Source of the DNA: a virus | Virus record (IMG/VR): IMGVR_UViG_3300032240_001545 | Location: 1 to 32,256 of that record | Reading direction: 5' to 3' (one strand) | Length of the DNA stretch: 32,256 nt | Shown: piece after piece, positions 22,339 through 29,815 of the stretch | How positions within the stretch are numbered: the first letter of the stretch is position 1 | How the letters are laid out: each line of letters begins with the position of its first letter | Position numbers and translations under genes: made by a program | The notes under the pieces: model-generated | Told to the model about the DNA's origin: nothing | The model's database searches: none | Seen by the model: the letters and a program-made list of their open reading frames with translations, nothing else

Positions 22339-24086
22339 CACGTCGCAACGGGTGTCAACGATTCCTCGTCGAGTGATGCGGTAGGTCGAATGACTTTTCC
22401 GTAGACGGCAAAGCCAGCTAGGTAAGTTTCGCAATCGTATAAGTGATCCTGCCTGCTTTTGATCCGTATCCATTCGTAGTGATCGCGCCCTGTCTTGCGG
22501 TTAATCCGATGCACCTTTTTGTGGCTGCTCATGTGCTCGCGGTAGTCTGGGCTTACGTCATGTGCAATTTCCCAGCGTGGCCCCTGCCCTCTTCGCAACC
22601 ATGCCAGCATATCCTGGCAAGCTGGAGAACTTAGAAGCAAAAGCATGCAGCCTGCGTCAGTAGGTTGCTCGGCTGAGTGTACTGACTTCATCCGCCCACG
22701 TGGCGTTTCGATCCAGTAAGCTGGGCGTTCTTCGCCCTTCAATGCTTTCCACTTATAGCGGGCACAGCATCTATATGAATCCTGAGTCTCATAACCTGAA
22801 TCTAAAATTGTGTGCTGCGGTTGCACTCCCAACTCATGCAGATGTTGCGCCACGTCCTCAATCGTTCGTGCCCGGCCTTCGTCAATCAGCCTACTCGTTC
22901 CATCCCTAGCAAATGCTCTTACTACAAACCAATACTCGTCGATCTGTCTGTCTATGGCCGCAAGTTTGATATGTTCCGTTTCCCAATTCTGCTTTTTGGC
23001 AAATGCACCCGCTGGAATGTCGATTGCTTTATCATCATCAAACTGATCTTCCCATGGCATCGCGCTCCATCCGTTCACGAATCCTTGCAAGCCGTGTAGG
23101 TAATGCTTTTGAGTTAGGAACTGTTTGGCGCAGTCGGCAAAGGTGACGGTCGGCGAGTACCAGCTAGGCAGTCGCATGCTTCGCCTGCCGCGTTCTGCGT
23201 TTGGATTTGCCGCCACCCACTTGCCCTGCTCGACTGCTGCTCGTCGATGGCCTTCATTCCATGGCTCGTTACACTTAGTACAATGATATGCCGCGGTCTC
23301 TCCGACTTTCTGCAAGTCCCATTTGCCGTCTGGATTGCGTGCGCTGTCTGCCCAACGCACTTGCCCAAACTCCATCGCTTGAAATTCACCGCAAGCGTGG
23401 CAAGGCACGTGGAAAGTTTCCTGCGTTCCGGCCTGATAGTTCTGCCAAATGTCGCCAGTTGAAAGCGTGGGCGTGCTAGTCAGCACGTGCTTGCGATTGG
23501 GAAAAGCTTTTGTGCGTTCTAGCGCCAGATTGTAAGCGGCCGCTTCGCGTTCGGTCGGTGGCGCAAACTTGTCCAGCTCGTCCAGTACCGCGATGCAGAT
23601 CGGGCGTGAGCTGATGTTGGCCGGGCTATTTGATCCGACCAAGCTGAGAGTCATGCTGGTAAATTGCATTTCTAGGATTTTAAAATCGTCGCTGTCGTAT
23701 GGGAACAGTGCACGCACCGGCTTGCACTTCTCAAAGATCGGAGTCAGTCGCGTTTCGCTGTAGCTCCTAGCCAGATCCGCGTTAGGCATTACGAGCAGAG
23801 CTGGCGCTGGATCGTTTGCGATTCTGTACGCCAGCCAGATAGCCAGAGTCAGAGTCTTGCCTGTCTGTGATCCCCAGCAAAGGCTAACGGTATGAACGCC
23901 AGGATCGGCCAATGCTTCCAATACGCCAGCCACGTAAGGCGTGTACTTAGTCGAGTAAAGACCTGGGCGAGCCGTGATCCTGCTATCTAGCTGAATGTTT
24001 TTTTCGGCCCACTCGATGACGGACGGCGGCGGTTCAAAGTTCCAGCGGTCGCGCTCGCGTTTGAGTAGCTGTTCAGCCGCCTTCAC
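22338..24086 (-). CDS. terminase large subunit, GpA type
   Basis: A 582-aa ATPase-nuclease that packages DNA into heads. Walker A is WGSQTGKT at 71-78 and Walker B with catalytic Glu is ICIAVLDELD at 163-172. A zinc-finger-like pair of C-x-x-C motifs (CHACGEF and CTKCNEPW) at about 230-270 is typical of the GpA family. The C-terminal RNase H-like nuclease begins at about 375 (IKLAAIDRQIDEYWFVVRAF) and carries TILDSGYETQDSY and RINRKTGRDHYEWIRIK. GpA-type terminases generally cut at cos sites. The GTG start overlaps the small subunit stop (GTGA). Confidence 0.9.
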   Translation of the reverse strand: MKAAEQLLKRERDRWNFEPPPSVIEWAEKNIQLDSRITARPGLYSTKYTPYVAGVLEALADPGVHTVSLCWGSQTGKTLTLAIWLAYRIANDPAPALLVMPNADLARSYSETRLTPIFEKCKPVRALFPYDSDDFKILEMQFTSMTLSLVGSNSPANISSRPICIAVLDELDKFAPPTEREAAAYNLALERTKAFPNRKHVLTSTPTLSTGDIWQNYQAGTQETFHVPCHACGEFQAMEFGQVRWADSARNPDGKWDLQKVGETAAYHCTKCNEPWNEGHRRAAVEQGKWVAANPNAERGRRSMRLPSWYSPTVTFADCAKQFLTQKHYLHGLQGFVNGWSAMPWEDQFDDDKAIDIPAGAFAKKQNWETEHIKLAAIDRQIDEYWFVVRAFARDGTSRLIDEGRARTIEDVAQHLHELGVQPQHTILDSGYETQDSYRCCARYKWKALKGEERPAYWIETPRGRMKSVHSAEQPTDAGCMLLLLSSPACQDMLAWLRRGQGPRWEIAHDVSPDYREHMSSHKKVHRINRKTGRDHYEWIRIKSRQDHLYDCETYLAGFAVYGKVIRPTASLDEESLTPVAT

Positions 24087-24574
24087 AGCGCAGCCTGCAC
24101 TTGTCGCATGACTTGCCCCACCTCGTTCTCGACCTCTTTCTGAATCTCGGCGGCTGGACGGTGGGCGCAGATAGGCGCTAGGCGCTTGGGCATGCCAAGC
24201 AGTAGCGGGATTAGTGCGTTAGTCCGGCGTGCCAGTATCTTGTCTGCCTCGTCGATCGGTACCATCTTGCCCTCCGCCTCGTTAATGTCGGGCCGGTCGC
24301 CCTTCATTTTTCGCAGTGCTTCAACGACGCGGGTGTAATCGCCTATCAGTGACGACCGCTCCGGCCCGCTTGCCTCCTTGGCTGCCTCGCCCAAGGTGGC
24401 AGCCAGTGATTCAAGTCGATCAATCTCGCCGTCTAATCCTATCCCAGCGATCGGCTTCATAGGTTTTGCTGGCGCAACCGCCTGCCCCTTTTCAAGCTGG
24501 CGCCGAGCCTGCCGCAAACCGACGCCAGTAGCGGCGGCTTGAGCGAGAATTGCGGTGTTTGGTCGTCGTCCCAT
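24083..24574 (-). CDS. terminase small subunit (putative)
   Basis: A 163-aa protein from the ATG at 24574 (MGRRPNTAILAQAAATGVGL); a TTG four codons upstream also fits. Residues from about 8 to 30 (AILAQAAATGVGLRQARRQL) read as an HTH for binding DNA ends. The centre (IDRLESLAATLGEAAKEASG) is helical, as in oligomerisation domains. The C-terminus has APICAHRPAAEIQKEVENEV, probably contacting the large subunit. It overlaps that gene by 4 bases. Confidence 0.7.
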   Translation of the reverse strand: MGRRPNTAILAQAAATGVGLRQARRQLEKGQAVAPAKPMKPIAGIGLDGEIDRLESLAATLGEAAKEASGPERSSLIGDYTRVVEALRKMKGDRPDINEAEGKMVPIDEADKILARRTNALIPLLLGMPKRLAPICAHRPAAEIQKEVENEVGQVMRQVQAAL

Positions 24575-24586
24575 AACGTCATTCAA

Positions 24587-24688
24587 TGTTTTTGCAAAAA
24601 ACTCAAGTAATTACCGAATGTCTTTGCCATCGCGAGCTGTTGCAAAATTTTAAAAGATTCCTTAGGCACTTACGCAAGCTCATCTAGG
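24587..24688. other. intergenic region before the packaging genes
   Basis: These 102 bases separate the regulator block from the terminase genes. This is one of the few real gaps in the leftward series. On the minus strand TTGCGT and TTTAAA are 17 bases apart, a weak sigma-70-like promoter candidate (three and four of six consensus bases). A GCAAAG/TTTGC series and a short 14-codon frame are also present. A late promoter or a cos-like packaging site would both be expected in this place, but I cannot demonstrate either. Confidence 0.4.
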
Positions 24689-25162
24689 CTAAGCCGTGCC
24701 CCCGGTGCCCCTCAGGTCGTTGTAAGTCTTTACAATGGGTTCGGCCTCGGCAAGAAATTGCTCCTTTAACGCCTTATCTTGAGCAATAAATTTTGCACCT
24801 CTTGAAGCAAGCCACTGCCTTGCTTTCATAATAGGAAACAAGAAGTGCTTGGGTTCGCTTGGCTCACTGACTGTGATCGGATCGGGCATGATGCCGATAC
24901 GTAAATACGTTTGACGCATCAGACTGGGATCGGCTTCGCCATTCGTTAGCTTCTGCTGAGCTGCGGCGACTTTCTCATAACGCTTGCCGACTTCCTCTGT
25001 GATCCCTGCCTCTTTGCATAGATCGACAATGTTATCGCCGTTGGTGCGTGCCTGATGAATGATCTCGCCAGCTTCCGCTGCCAAGCCAATCGTCTTGCCA
25101 ATCAGCTCTAACGCCTTGTCGCGTGTTACGTTTAGTTTGTTAATTACTGGGGTTAGTTTCAT
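24689..25162 (-). CDS. DUF3102-like phage protein
   Basis: A 157-aa protein: MKLTPVINKLNVTRDKALEL then KTIGLAAEAGEIIHQARTNG, and CKEAGITEEVGKRYEKVAAA. The pattern A-x-EAG-x-I-x-x-A followed by an HTH-like turn and Y-x-x-V/L-A resembles the DUF3102 family found in phage regulatory and replication regions. The C-terminal half (FLFPIMKARQWLASRGAKFI) is helical. It overlaps the preceding DNA-binding gene by 4 bases. Confidence 0.5.
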   Translation of the reverse strand: MKLTPVINKLNVTRDKALELIGKTIGLAAEAGEIIHQARTNGDNIVDLCKEAGITEEVGKRYEKVAAAQQKLTNGEADPSLMRQTYLRIGIMPDPITVSEPSEPKHFLFPIMKARQWLASRGAKFIAQDKALKEQFLAEAEPIVKTYNDLRGTGGTA

Positions 25163-25632
25163 TTCTTAATGCCTTTCTGTAAGGCGGCCATATTAAATTT
25201 AGGCGCTTCACGCCGCCGCTTGGCGTGGACGCGGTATGCTCGTTTACGGTAGGATTCACGAGCCTTCTCGCTCTTTTGCGATCGTGCCCTTATGCCCAAC
25301 CGGTCATAGACTTCTGTGACTTTCTTGCTGATCGCCTGCTTGGTAATGCCGTACCGTTTAGCCACGGCCGTCATAGATTCAGGCGACCGATTCAGCGATA
25401 TGTTTAGTACTGCATGCCCTAGCGTATCAGTCCGATTAGCCATAGCCGGGTGATCGGCAGACTTATCCATCAAGTGCTCTATCACTTTTGTGATAGTCGC
25501 AACCGATGACGTGGTGACGGTGATCTTCAGCGCATCGCATGACTCAAAGACCAGATCCTGCAAACTATCCATCATCAACGCTGGGTGCGGTATGTTGGCC
25601 GGAATACGTTCGATTGCTTCCTGATCTATCAT
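25159..25632 (-). CDS. DNA-binding protein with sigma-region-4-like HTH
   Basis: A 157-aa protein. I chose the ATG at 25632 (MIDQEAIERIPANIPHPALM), which has GAGG 7 bases upstream, over an in-frame TTG at 25638. Residues 85-115 (SMTAVAKRYGITKQAISKKV then TEVYDRLGI) form a clear HTH of the sigma-70 region 4/LuxR type. A very basic tail follows (SQKSEKARESYRKRAYRVHA, KRRREAPK). Its Shine-Dalgarno comes from the first of the CCCTCAA repeats, so it might autoregulate at that repeat region. It may be a late-gene activator or a replication-control protein (inference). Confidence 0.65.
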   Translation of the reverse strand: MIDQEAIERIPANIPHPALMMDSLQDLVFESCDALKITVTTSSVATITKVIEHLMDKSADHPAMANRTDTLGHAVLNISLNRSPESMTAVAKRYGITKQAISKKVTEVYDRLGIRARSQKSEKARESYRKRAYRVHAKRRREAPKFNMAALQKGIKK

Positions 25633-25638
25633 ACGCAA

Positions 25639-25750
25639 CCCTCAAGATCGAAATCACCCTCAACCCTCACCCTCAAGATCCCCCTTAATAGGGGGGATCT
25701 TGAAGGTGGTGGTATCAAGTTAATTTGAGTGGCACTCAAGTTAATTTGAG
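25639..25750. repeat. iteron-like repeat region, candidate origin or operator
   Basis: Within 112 bases there are several related repeats. CCCTCAAGATC occurs at 25639-25649 and 25670-25680 (31 bases apart, about three helical turns). Two more CCCTCA(A/C) units lie at 25657-25669. A perfect inverted repeat of TCAAGATCCCCC lies at 25673-25703 with a 7-base loop. TCAAGTTAATTTGAG occurs at 25715-25729 and 25736-25750, exactly 21 bases apart (two turns). The region lies between the primase-helicase and an HTH protein. Phased tandem repeats with an AT-rich part are typical of iteron origins, but an operator is also possible. Confidence 0.65.
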
Positions 25751-25752
25751 GG

Positions 25753-27717
25753 TTAGAAAGGCTGATCATTTAAACCCCCCTTGATTTGATACTTTCCGTC
25801 AACTTCACATATAAAATCATCAGCCTTACCGTCAGATACATAGCGCTCGGCAGTTTGAGTTGATTTCCCAGTATGATCTTTAACCCACCTAACTAGGTCA
25901 GCCCATGAACACGGCATAATTCCGCACCTCCGCCAATCAACAGTTGGAGCCTTTGGCCCCGGCTTCTTCTTTTCGGGTGCTTCTGACTCAAACCAAGCCA
26001 TCCCCTTGTCGGCGTGCTTAAGGTGGACTAGCGGCTGCGTCTTGCTGGCAATTAAATCGCTCGCAGTAAGGCCAGAACGTAGCCCAGATCGCTTTCCGCG
26101 CTTGGTCACCTCTAGTTTGTAGGTATACGTTCCTTGCTCATCCTGGCCACAAGGCGACAACATTAACACGGCTCTCGCCCAATTCGTCAGCTCGCTCGAT
26201 CCAAACCCGCTGTATGCCTTGTCGTGCCCCTGATAGCCACTGCCATCCCGTGTTGGCTTTGGCGTATGGTGCATGAGCATCCAGGCAAACCCAGCCGACA
26301 ATGCCAGCGGGTTCAGCATGTTGCGCAAAAAGCCACCGGCCGTCTCTTGGCTGGATAAATCGCCACCGATAAACGCCAGCAGCGGATCAACCCACGCCAG
26401 ATGCGGCTTGTGCTTTTCGACAAGGCGACGCATCCGATCCACAAACCGCTCCCCTGTCGACGTACAGTCACGAACGATCACGATGTTTTCCTTCACTTGT
26501 TGAAGCTCGTCTTGAGTAAGGTTTAATGCCTTCAAAATGCCCTGCAACGCCTCCGCCACGTCGCCTTCATCGTTCTCAGCCTGCACAATCAGCGACTTCA
26601 ACGGCTTGCCGTGCGGCGATATGCCAAACAAATCACGGCCGCACGCCCAAGTAATAGCCGCTTGTAAGCACAGCACGCTCTTTCCAAGTCCACTGCTGCC
26701 CACCCACAAGGCGGATCCGCCACGGCAAATCCATCGCTTGCCTAGCAGTTGCGTTGGATCGGCGTCCTCCTTAAAATTGACCAAGTCCTCCCACTTATAC
26801 GGCTCTGGAATATCGCCGTAGATAGTGCGCTCTTGCCATTCGATGTAGGTGAGCGTCGGAGCGCCACACTCGACCAACTCTTGCTGCTGGCCGGTGGCCG
26901 TCCTCATAGCACCGGGCAACCTGGACAACCGCCCGGCGTCCTTGTTGGCAGGATCTAGCTTGGTGTGTTCTAGGTGCTTGTAAATAAACGCCACACGCTC
27001 GGCAAACTCCTTGGCATTGGCTGCCCGCACATCGACAAAAGCATGCAGGCTACGTGAACCGCTCTTAATAATGGCGGAGGTAGGCAGGCCGCTCCGTTTG
27101 ATAATTGCCCACTGTTCCTGCAACGTGCTTTCGTCAAACTCGATTAGACAGTGCCGGTATTTTGTGACGTGCTCTGCAGCCCGCCCGTTCCCATTGTTAG
27201 CGTTGATCGACACATACACGCCGACGGCAGATCCTTGCCATTCCTTCAGCCCGTCGCCCTTAAAAATTTCAAGCCACTCCTCCCGGCTTCTCGTTTCACC
27301 GCTACCGTCCGGCCGCTCGCGGTCGCCGTCCTTAATCGATCGGCATATATTGATCTGATCGCCCACGTCAAAGCATGTAGTCAGAAACTTATCGACCGGC
27401 CCGCTTTCCACGCTGATCGGCATAGGCGGCACAGGCAAATCCTCACGCACGATTGCCCCATTCTGATAACCGTACTTAGCTTTCGGCGTCCACGCCTCCC
27501 TGGCTGGCTTCGTGTAGGCTGACTTGACGGCCGCCACTGCCTCTTTCTGCGTCAGACCAAACTTAGCGCCCCAGATTTCGGCCTCCGTCTCAGCATCGAA
27601 CTGCGACAAGCCTTGGTCACGAAATTGCAACGCCATCTTGAAAAGCTCGGTATTCCGATGCCCTTCCGGCGCCCCGTTGTGGTAAATCGCTTCCGTAGCT
27701 GGCGGGAGTGCGATCAT
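25753..27717 (-). CDS. primase-helicase (prim-pol plus RepA-like AAA+)
   Basis: This 654-aa protein combines primer synthesis with unwinding. Residues 15-75 (HRNTELFKMALQFRDQGLSQ, then FGLTQKEAVAAVKSAY) resemble PriCT-1. Residues 165-275 form a primase-polymerase-like domain: KYRHCLIEFDES with E193/D195, SGSRSLHAFVDV and NKDAGRLSRLPGAMR. The helicase domain has Walker A GSSGLGKS (340-347), Walker B LAWVDPLLAF (440-449), LMHHTPKPTRDG and SSELTNWARAVLML, as in RepA/AAA_25 hexameric helicases. The C-terminus (from about 600) has a winged-helix (SWADLVRWVKDHTGKSTQTA). It probably starts replication at the repeats beside its 3' end. Confidence 0.85.
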   Translation of the reverse strand: MIALPPATEAIYHNGAPEGHRNTELFKMALQFRDQGLSQFDAETEAEIWGAKFGLTQKEAVAAVKSAYTKPAREAWTPKAKYGYQNGAIVREDLPVPPMPISVESGPVDKFLTTCFDVGDQINICRSIKDGDRERPDGSGETRSREEWLEIFKGDGLKEWQGSAVGVYVSINANNGNGRAAEHVTKYRHCLIEFDESTLQEQWAIIKRSGLPTSAIIKSGSRSLHAFVDVRAANAKEFAERVAFIYKHLEHTKLDPANKDAGRLSRLPGAMRTATGQQQELVECGAPTLTYIEWQERTIYGDIPEPYKWEDLVNFKEDADPTQLLGKRWICRGGSALWVGSSGLGKSVLCLQAAITWACGRDLFGISPHGKPLKSLIVQAENDEGDVAEALQGILKALNLTQDELQQVKENIVIVRDCTSTGERFVDRMRRLVEKHKPHLAWVDPLLAFIGGDLSSQETAGGFLRNMLNPLALSAGFAWMLMHHTPKPTRDGSGYQGHDKAYSGFGSSELTNWARAVLMLSPCGQDEQGTYTYKLEVTKRGKRSGLRSGLTASDLIASKTQPLVHLKHADKGMAWFESEAPEKKKPGPKAPTVDWRRCGIMPCSWADLVRWVKDHTGKSTQTAERYVSDGKADDFICEVDGKYQIKGGLNDQPF

Positions 27718-27905
27718 TTTTTGGAAAACCCTTCCAACGCCATTGCAATTACGTACTGAATCACTGCCTCTTCATCTTTTTTTAGCTGCCTTAGCCCAAA
27801 TGCGTGCAACGCCTTCGCTGTTTTGGCGTCATAGCTTACGTCGACTAAAACTTGCTTTGGCGCAGGCCGTGCTTTTCCAAAAGTAATTTTGCCCAAATCC
27901 TTCAT
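27714..27905 (-). CDS. 63-aa early protein
   Basis: This 63-aa protein has a basic first half (LGKITFGKARPAPKQVLVDV) and a helical second half (AKALHAFGLRQLKKDEEAVI, QYVIAMALEGF). The strand-then-two-helices order looks like a ribbon-helix-helix fold, but the strand is atypical. It overlaps both neighbours by 4 bases, within the replication unit. Confidence 0.55.
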   Translation of the reverse strand: MKDLGKITFGKARPAPKQVLVDVSYDAKTAKALHAFGLRQLKKDEEAVIQYVIAMALEGFSKK

Positions 27906-28081
27906 TTGCCTTTCGCCTCCATCGCCTTTGCCTTATGCTCCTCGGCTCGCTTCAGCATCTCCTTGCAAATCGTGATCGCCAGATCCAGCCGGGTACGCAC
28001 GGCCTGATACTGCTCTTTGAGCAGATTCTTTTTCGCACGCTCAAGAATTTCGAGGTGCCAGGTAAGGCGTTTTACGGACAT
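27902..28081 (-). CDS. 59-aa coiled-coil protein
   Basis: The frame is 59 codons long: MSVKRLTWHLEILERAKKNL then EQYQAVRTRLDLAITICKEM and a Lys/Glu-rich end. It is almost fully helical, with GGAG 7 bases before the ATG. It overlaps the next gene (ATGA at 27902-27905) and the nuclease-like gene upstream by 10 bases. The function is unknown. Confidence 0.65.
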   Translation of the reverse strand: MSVKRLTWHLEILERAKKNLLKEQYQAVRTRLDLAITICKEMLKRAEEHKAKAMEAKGK

Positions 28082-28527
28082 AAACGCTCCTTAAATATAG
28101 CGAAAGCTATATCAAATGTTTTCTTGGACATTTCCTCGGTAAACATTTTTGGCTCAACCGATACGTGTTTTCGCTCTTCTTGAATTATGTGAAAGAAAAG
28201 CGGCCAGATAGAATCTGTGTAAAAGAATGCAATTATATCCACCTCATCTTCACTGTATTTTGTTTTTTCATATCTGCCCTTGCAAACAGATCCACGCACC
28301 ATGCCGTTTTTTATGTCCTCAGAAGTTTTTACATTAATAACGCATAGGTGTTTATTATGTTTCAGCCACACATCCCCAGAATCTTGGCCATGCAGTTGTG
28401 TAGCCTTAAACCCCATCCTTAAAAGCATTCCGACGCAAAGTGGCTCATGTGCGTATCCTTGATCAAGATTGGATGAAGTTGATCTTGTTTCGGTAATGGC
28501 TTCCTGAAAAAGAGTTGTCTGTGTCAT
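28072..28527 (-). CDS. PD-(D/E)XK-like nuclease of homing/restriction type
   Basis: A 151-aa protein: ALQ-like start MTQTTLFQEAITETRSTSSN, GYAHEPLCVGMLLRMGFKAT, then D52 in DSGDVWLKHNK and CVINVKTSE, and YSEDEVDIIAFFYTDS. This matches the PDDEXK_5 type seen in I-Ssp6803I-like homing enzymes, in which a second DEVD strand and an IP-like turn follow the core. The expected E-x-K reads N65-V-K67, so the acid is missing or shifted. It is AT-rich compared with its neighbours and follows the 102-aa gene with an ATGA overlap. A mobile-gene origin is plausible; activity is uncertain. Confidence 0.55.
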   Translation of the reverse strand: MTQTTLFQEAITETRSTSSNLDQGYAHEPLCVGMLLRMGFKATQLHGQDSGDVWLKHNKHLCVINVKTSEDIKNGMVRGSVCKGRYEKTKYSEDEVDIIAFFYTDSIWPLFFHIIQEERKHVSVEPKMFTEEMSKKTFDIAFAIFKERLCP

Positions 28528-28832
28528 TTCTTTACTTTTTTTGTAAAAACCGCAACCCAGCCCCGCCGTCGTTTTGATAGAATATATTCGTCTACGTATT
28601 TGTATTGATAATTGAGCGAGTTTATTACGTCCACAATGTCGCCAATTTCCTTTAAATAACTTTTCTCTTTTTCCCTATGCAAAAAGATTGCAGTCCATTG
28701 CTTTGGCTTTTGATTTGTATCTTCGATTAGCCTGTCGACTTCGTAACCAAGTCCTTCTATTCCGCACAATATCTTTTCAGCCTCTACCCATTTGGCTTTT
28801 TCTGTTTTAGTATTTTTAAATTGTTTTCTCAT
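28524..28832 (-). CDS. 102-aa AT-rich gene paired with nuclease-like gene
   Basis: A 102-aa protein: MRKQFKNTKTEKAKWVEAEK, ILCGIEGLGYEVDRLIEDTN, and a Lys-rich end (SKRRRGWVAVFTKKVKK). A longer reading from 29111 crosses another gene in a different frame, so I chose the ATG at 28832, 2 bases after the 42-aa gene. It is low in GC like the following nuclease-like gene, and the stop overlaps that gene (ATGA). The pair looks like a two-gene insertion. No family is recognised. Confidence 0.6.
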   Translation of the reverse strand: MRKQFKNTKTEKAKWVEAEKILCGIEGLGYEVDRLIEDTNQKPKQWTAIFLHREKEKSYLKEIGDIVDVINSLNYQYKYVDEYILSKRRRGWVAVFTKKVKK

Positions 28833-28834
28833 AT

Positions 28835-28963
28835 TTACCACTGCCCCATTCCCCACCGCATACGATTGGCGCGGGCCTCTCGCACACATTTGGCGTACTG
28901 CTCCGGCGTGTAAGTGCAGATGACGCGGGCGGAGAACATAGTGAGTAGATCGGCTTCGCTCAC
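28835..28963 (-). CDS. 42-aa early peptide
   Basis: The frame is 42 codons long with a GTG start that overlaps the HTH gene stop (GTGA at 28960-28963): MSEADLLTMFSARVICTYTP, EQYAKCVREARANRMRWGMG. It contains a helix with two cysteines. Tight junctions on both sides support translation; the function is unknown. Confidence 0.6.
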   Translation of the reverse strand: MSEADLLTMFSARVICTYTPEQYAKCVREARANRMRWGMGQW

Positions 28964-29241
28964 AGCACCGCCTTCGGCAGCGGCCCCGCCAGTTTGTATT
29001 GGTACTTGCTGGCGTCGTATTCCAGCGGATATCCAAAAAAATCACGCAGCAGATCGATGTCCCGCTGGATAGTTTTGTAGCTACATTCGAGCTCAACGCC
29101 CAACCGTGCACAGCTAGGCAGCGTCAAATCTCGGCGCAACTTGCCAGCGATCACGCCCAGGCGGCGGAACGTCGGCCGTGTATCGCCCAGGCCCATCGCG
29201 CGCTGGCTTTTGGATGCAAACGTGGCGGCTTTAGTGCTCAC
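28960..29241 (-). CDS. HTH regulator (WYL/DeoR-type N-terminal HTH)
   Basis: A 93-aa protein: the first 45 residues are basic with helices (FRRLGVIAGKLRRDLTLPSC). Then comes LECSYKTIQRDIDLLRDFFG, the recognition helix pattern of DeoR/WYL-type HTHs (S-x-x-T-x-x-R-D-x-x-x-L), and a wing YPLEYDASKYQYKLAG. There is no WYL ligand domain, so it is a stand-alone DNA binder. The GTG start overlaps the 3D-domain gene stop. It might control this early block. Confidence 0.75.
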   Translation of the reverse strand: MSTKAATFASKSQRAMGLGDTRPTFRRLGVIAGKLRRDLTLPSCARLGVELECSYKTIQRDIDLLRDFFGYPLEYDASKYQYKLAGPLPKAVL

Positions 29242-29666
29242 TTGCTGATCTCCACCATCGCCACTTTCGGCAACCGCATCGCGTTAAACTGCTTTTCACT
29301 TGCTGCGAACACGTCGATCACCGGCAACTTCCCACCGCTCGCCTTCTTGCTCTTCACGGCTGTACCTGTATCCACGGCCACCCACTCCCGCTTGGCGCCC
29401 ATAACGCGGATCTTGCTCCACAGCGGAATGATGTCTGGATCCACGGCGCAGTGACGGCCAGCACGCAACTTGGTGCCAGTGCTGGACTGATAGCGGCTCG
29501 ACCACTCATCTTCCCCTGGCCAATAGCCAGTGATGCGAACTTTGATCTTTTTCACGTCGATCTTTTTGGCGTCCGGCCGCATGTCGATCATCACGTTCGA
29601 CGCCTGCGTGGCTGGGAACCCAAAGAACGCCAGAAACGTCAGAACTACGTTGCAAAGCGCTCTCAT
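29238..29666 (-). CDS. secreted 3D-domain (double-psi beta-barrel) protein
   Basis: A 142-aa protein with a signal peptide (MRALCNVVLTFLAFFGFPAT-QA), then a 3D domain. Its three aspartates are D76 (AVDPDIIPLWSKI), D99 (AVDTG) and D118 (VIDVF), and RITGYWPGEDEW opens the barrel. The fold is that of MltA-type lytic transglycosylases, RpfB/YabE 3D proteins and RlpA. It should act on peptidoglycan or bind it in the periplasm. The gene is in the early block, far from lysis, so its job may be wall access, exclusion or remodelling. The ATG overlaps the 50-aa gene stop (ATGA). Confidence 0.75.
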   Translation of the reverse strand: MRALCNVVLTFLAFFGFPATQASNVMIDMRPDAKKIDVKKIKVRITGYWPGEDEWSSRYQSSTGTKLRAGRHCAVDPDIIPLWSKIRVMGAKREWVAVDTGTAVKSKKASGGKLPVIDVFAASEKQFNAMRLPKVAMVEISK

Positions 29667-29815
29667 AGCCCTGCCCTTATGCGATCGATCAGATCGTTCT
29701 CACGGCCTTCCGCAGCCGCCAGCGCAGCCTTCGCCTCCGCAAGCTCACGTGCCAGCGACCTCACGCGGTTCAGCAACTGCTCGTGCGCGGATTGTTCAGG
29801 CAGGATTTCAATCAC
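29663..29815 (-). CDS. 50-aa coiled-coil peptide
   Basis: The frame is 50 codons long with GTG start (29813-29815) and GGAGG 6 bases before it: MIEILPEQSAHEQLLNRVRS, LARELAEAKAALAAAEGREN, ending LIDRIRAGL. It is a strong heptad coiled coil. It overlaps the exonuclease stop by 8 bases and the 3D gene by 4. It may be a partner for one of these. The function is unknown. Confidence 0.7.
   Translation of the reverse strand: MIEILPEQSAHEQLLNRVRSLARELAEAKAALAAAEGRENDLIDRIRAGL

Noticed and set aside
22339-22473. N-terminal extension of the gpW-like protein
   Set aside because: It overlaps the terminase 3' end in another frame and is Arg/Ser-rich; the ATG at 22338 has a TGATG junction with the terminase stop.
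24587-24688. 14-codon frame (MAKTFGNYLSFLQKH-type) as a leader peptide
   Set aside because: It has no Shine-Dalgarno and no attenuator-like hairpins nearby; probably chance.
25673-25703. Inverted repeat as a rho-independent terminator
   Set aside because: Neither strand has a T tract after the stem, and the stem shares sequence with the neighbouring direct repeats, so an origin or operator role fits better.
25639-25750. Short tandem repeats as a CRISPR array
   Set aside because: The units are 7-15 bases with overlapping or very short spacers and inverted copies; there are no repeat-spacer units of CRISPR length and no cas genes. The RecB/Cas4-type nuclease at 29808 belongs to a phage recombination pair.
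28833-29111. Long 5' extension of the 102-aa gene
   Set aside because: The extension lies in the wrong frame across the HTH gene and the 42-aa gene, with Cys/Arg-rich shadow composition; the ATG at 28832 is well placed.
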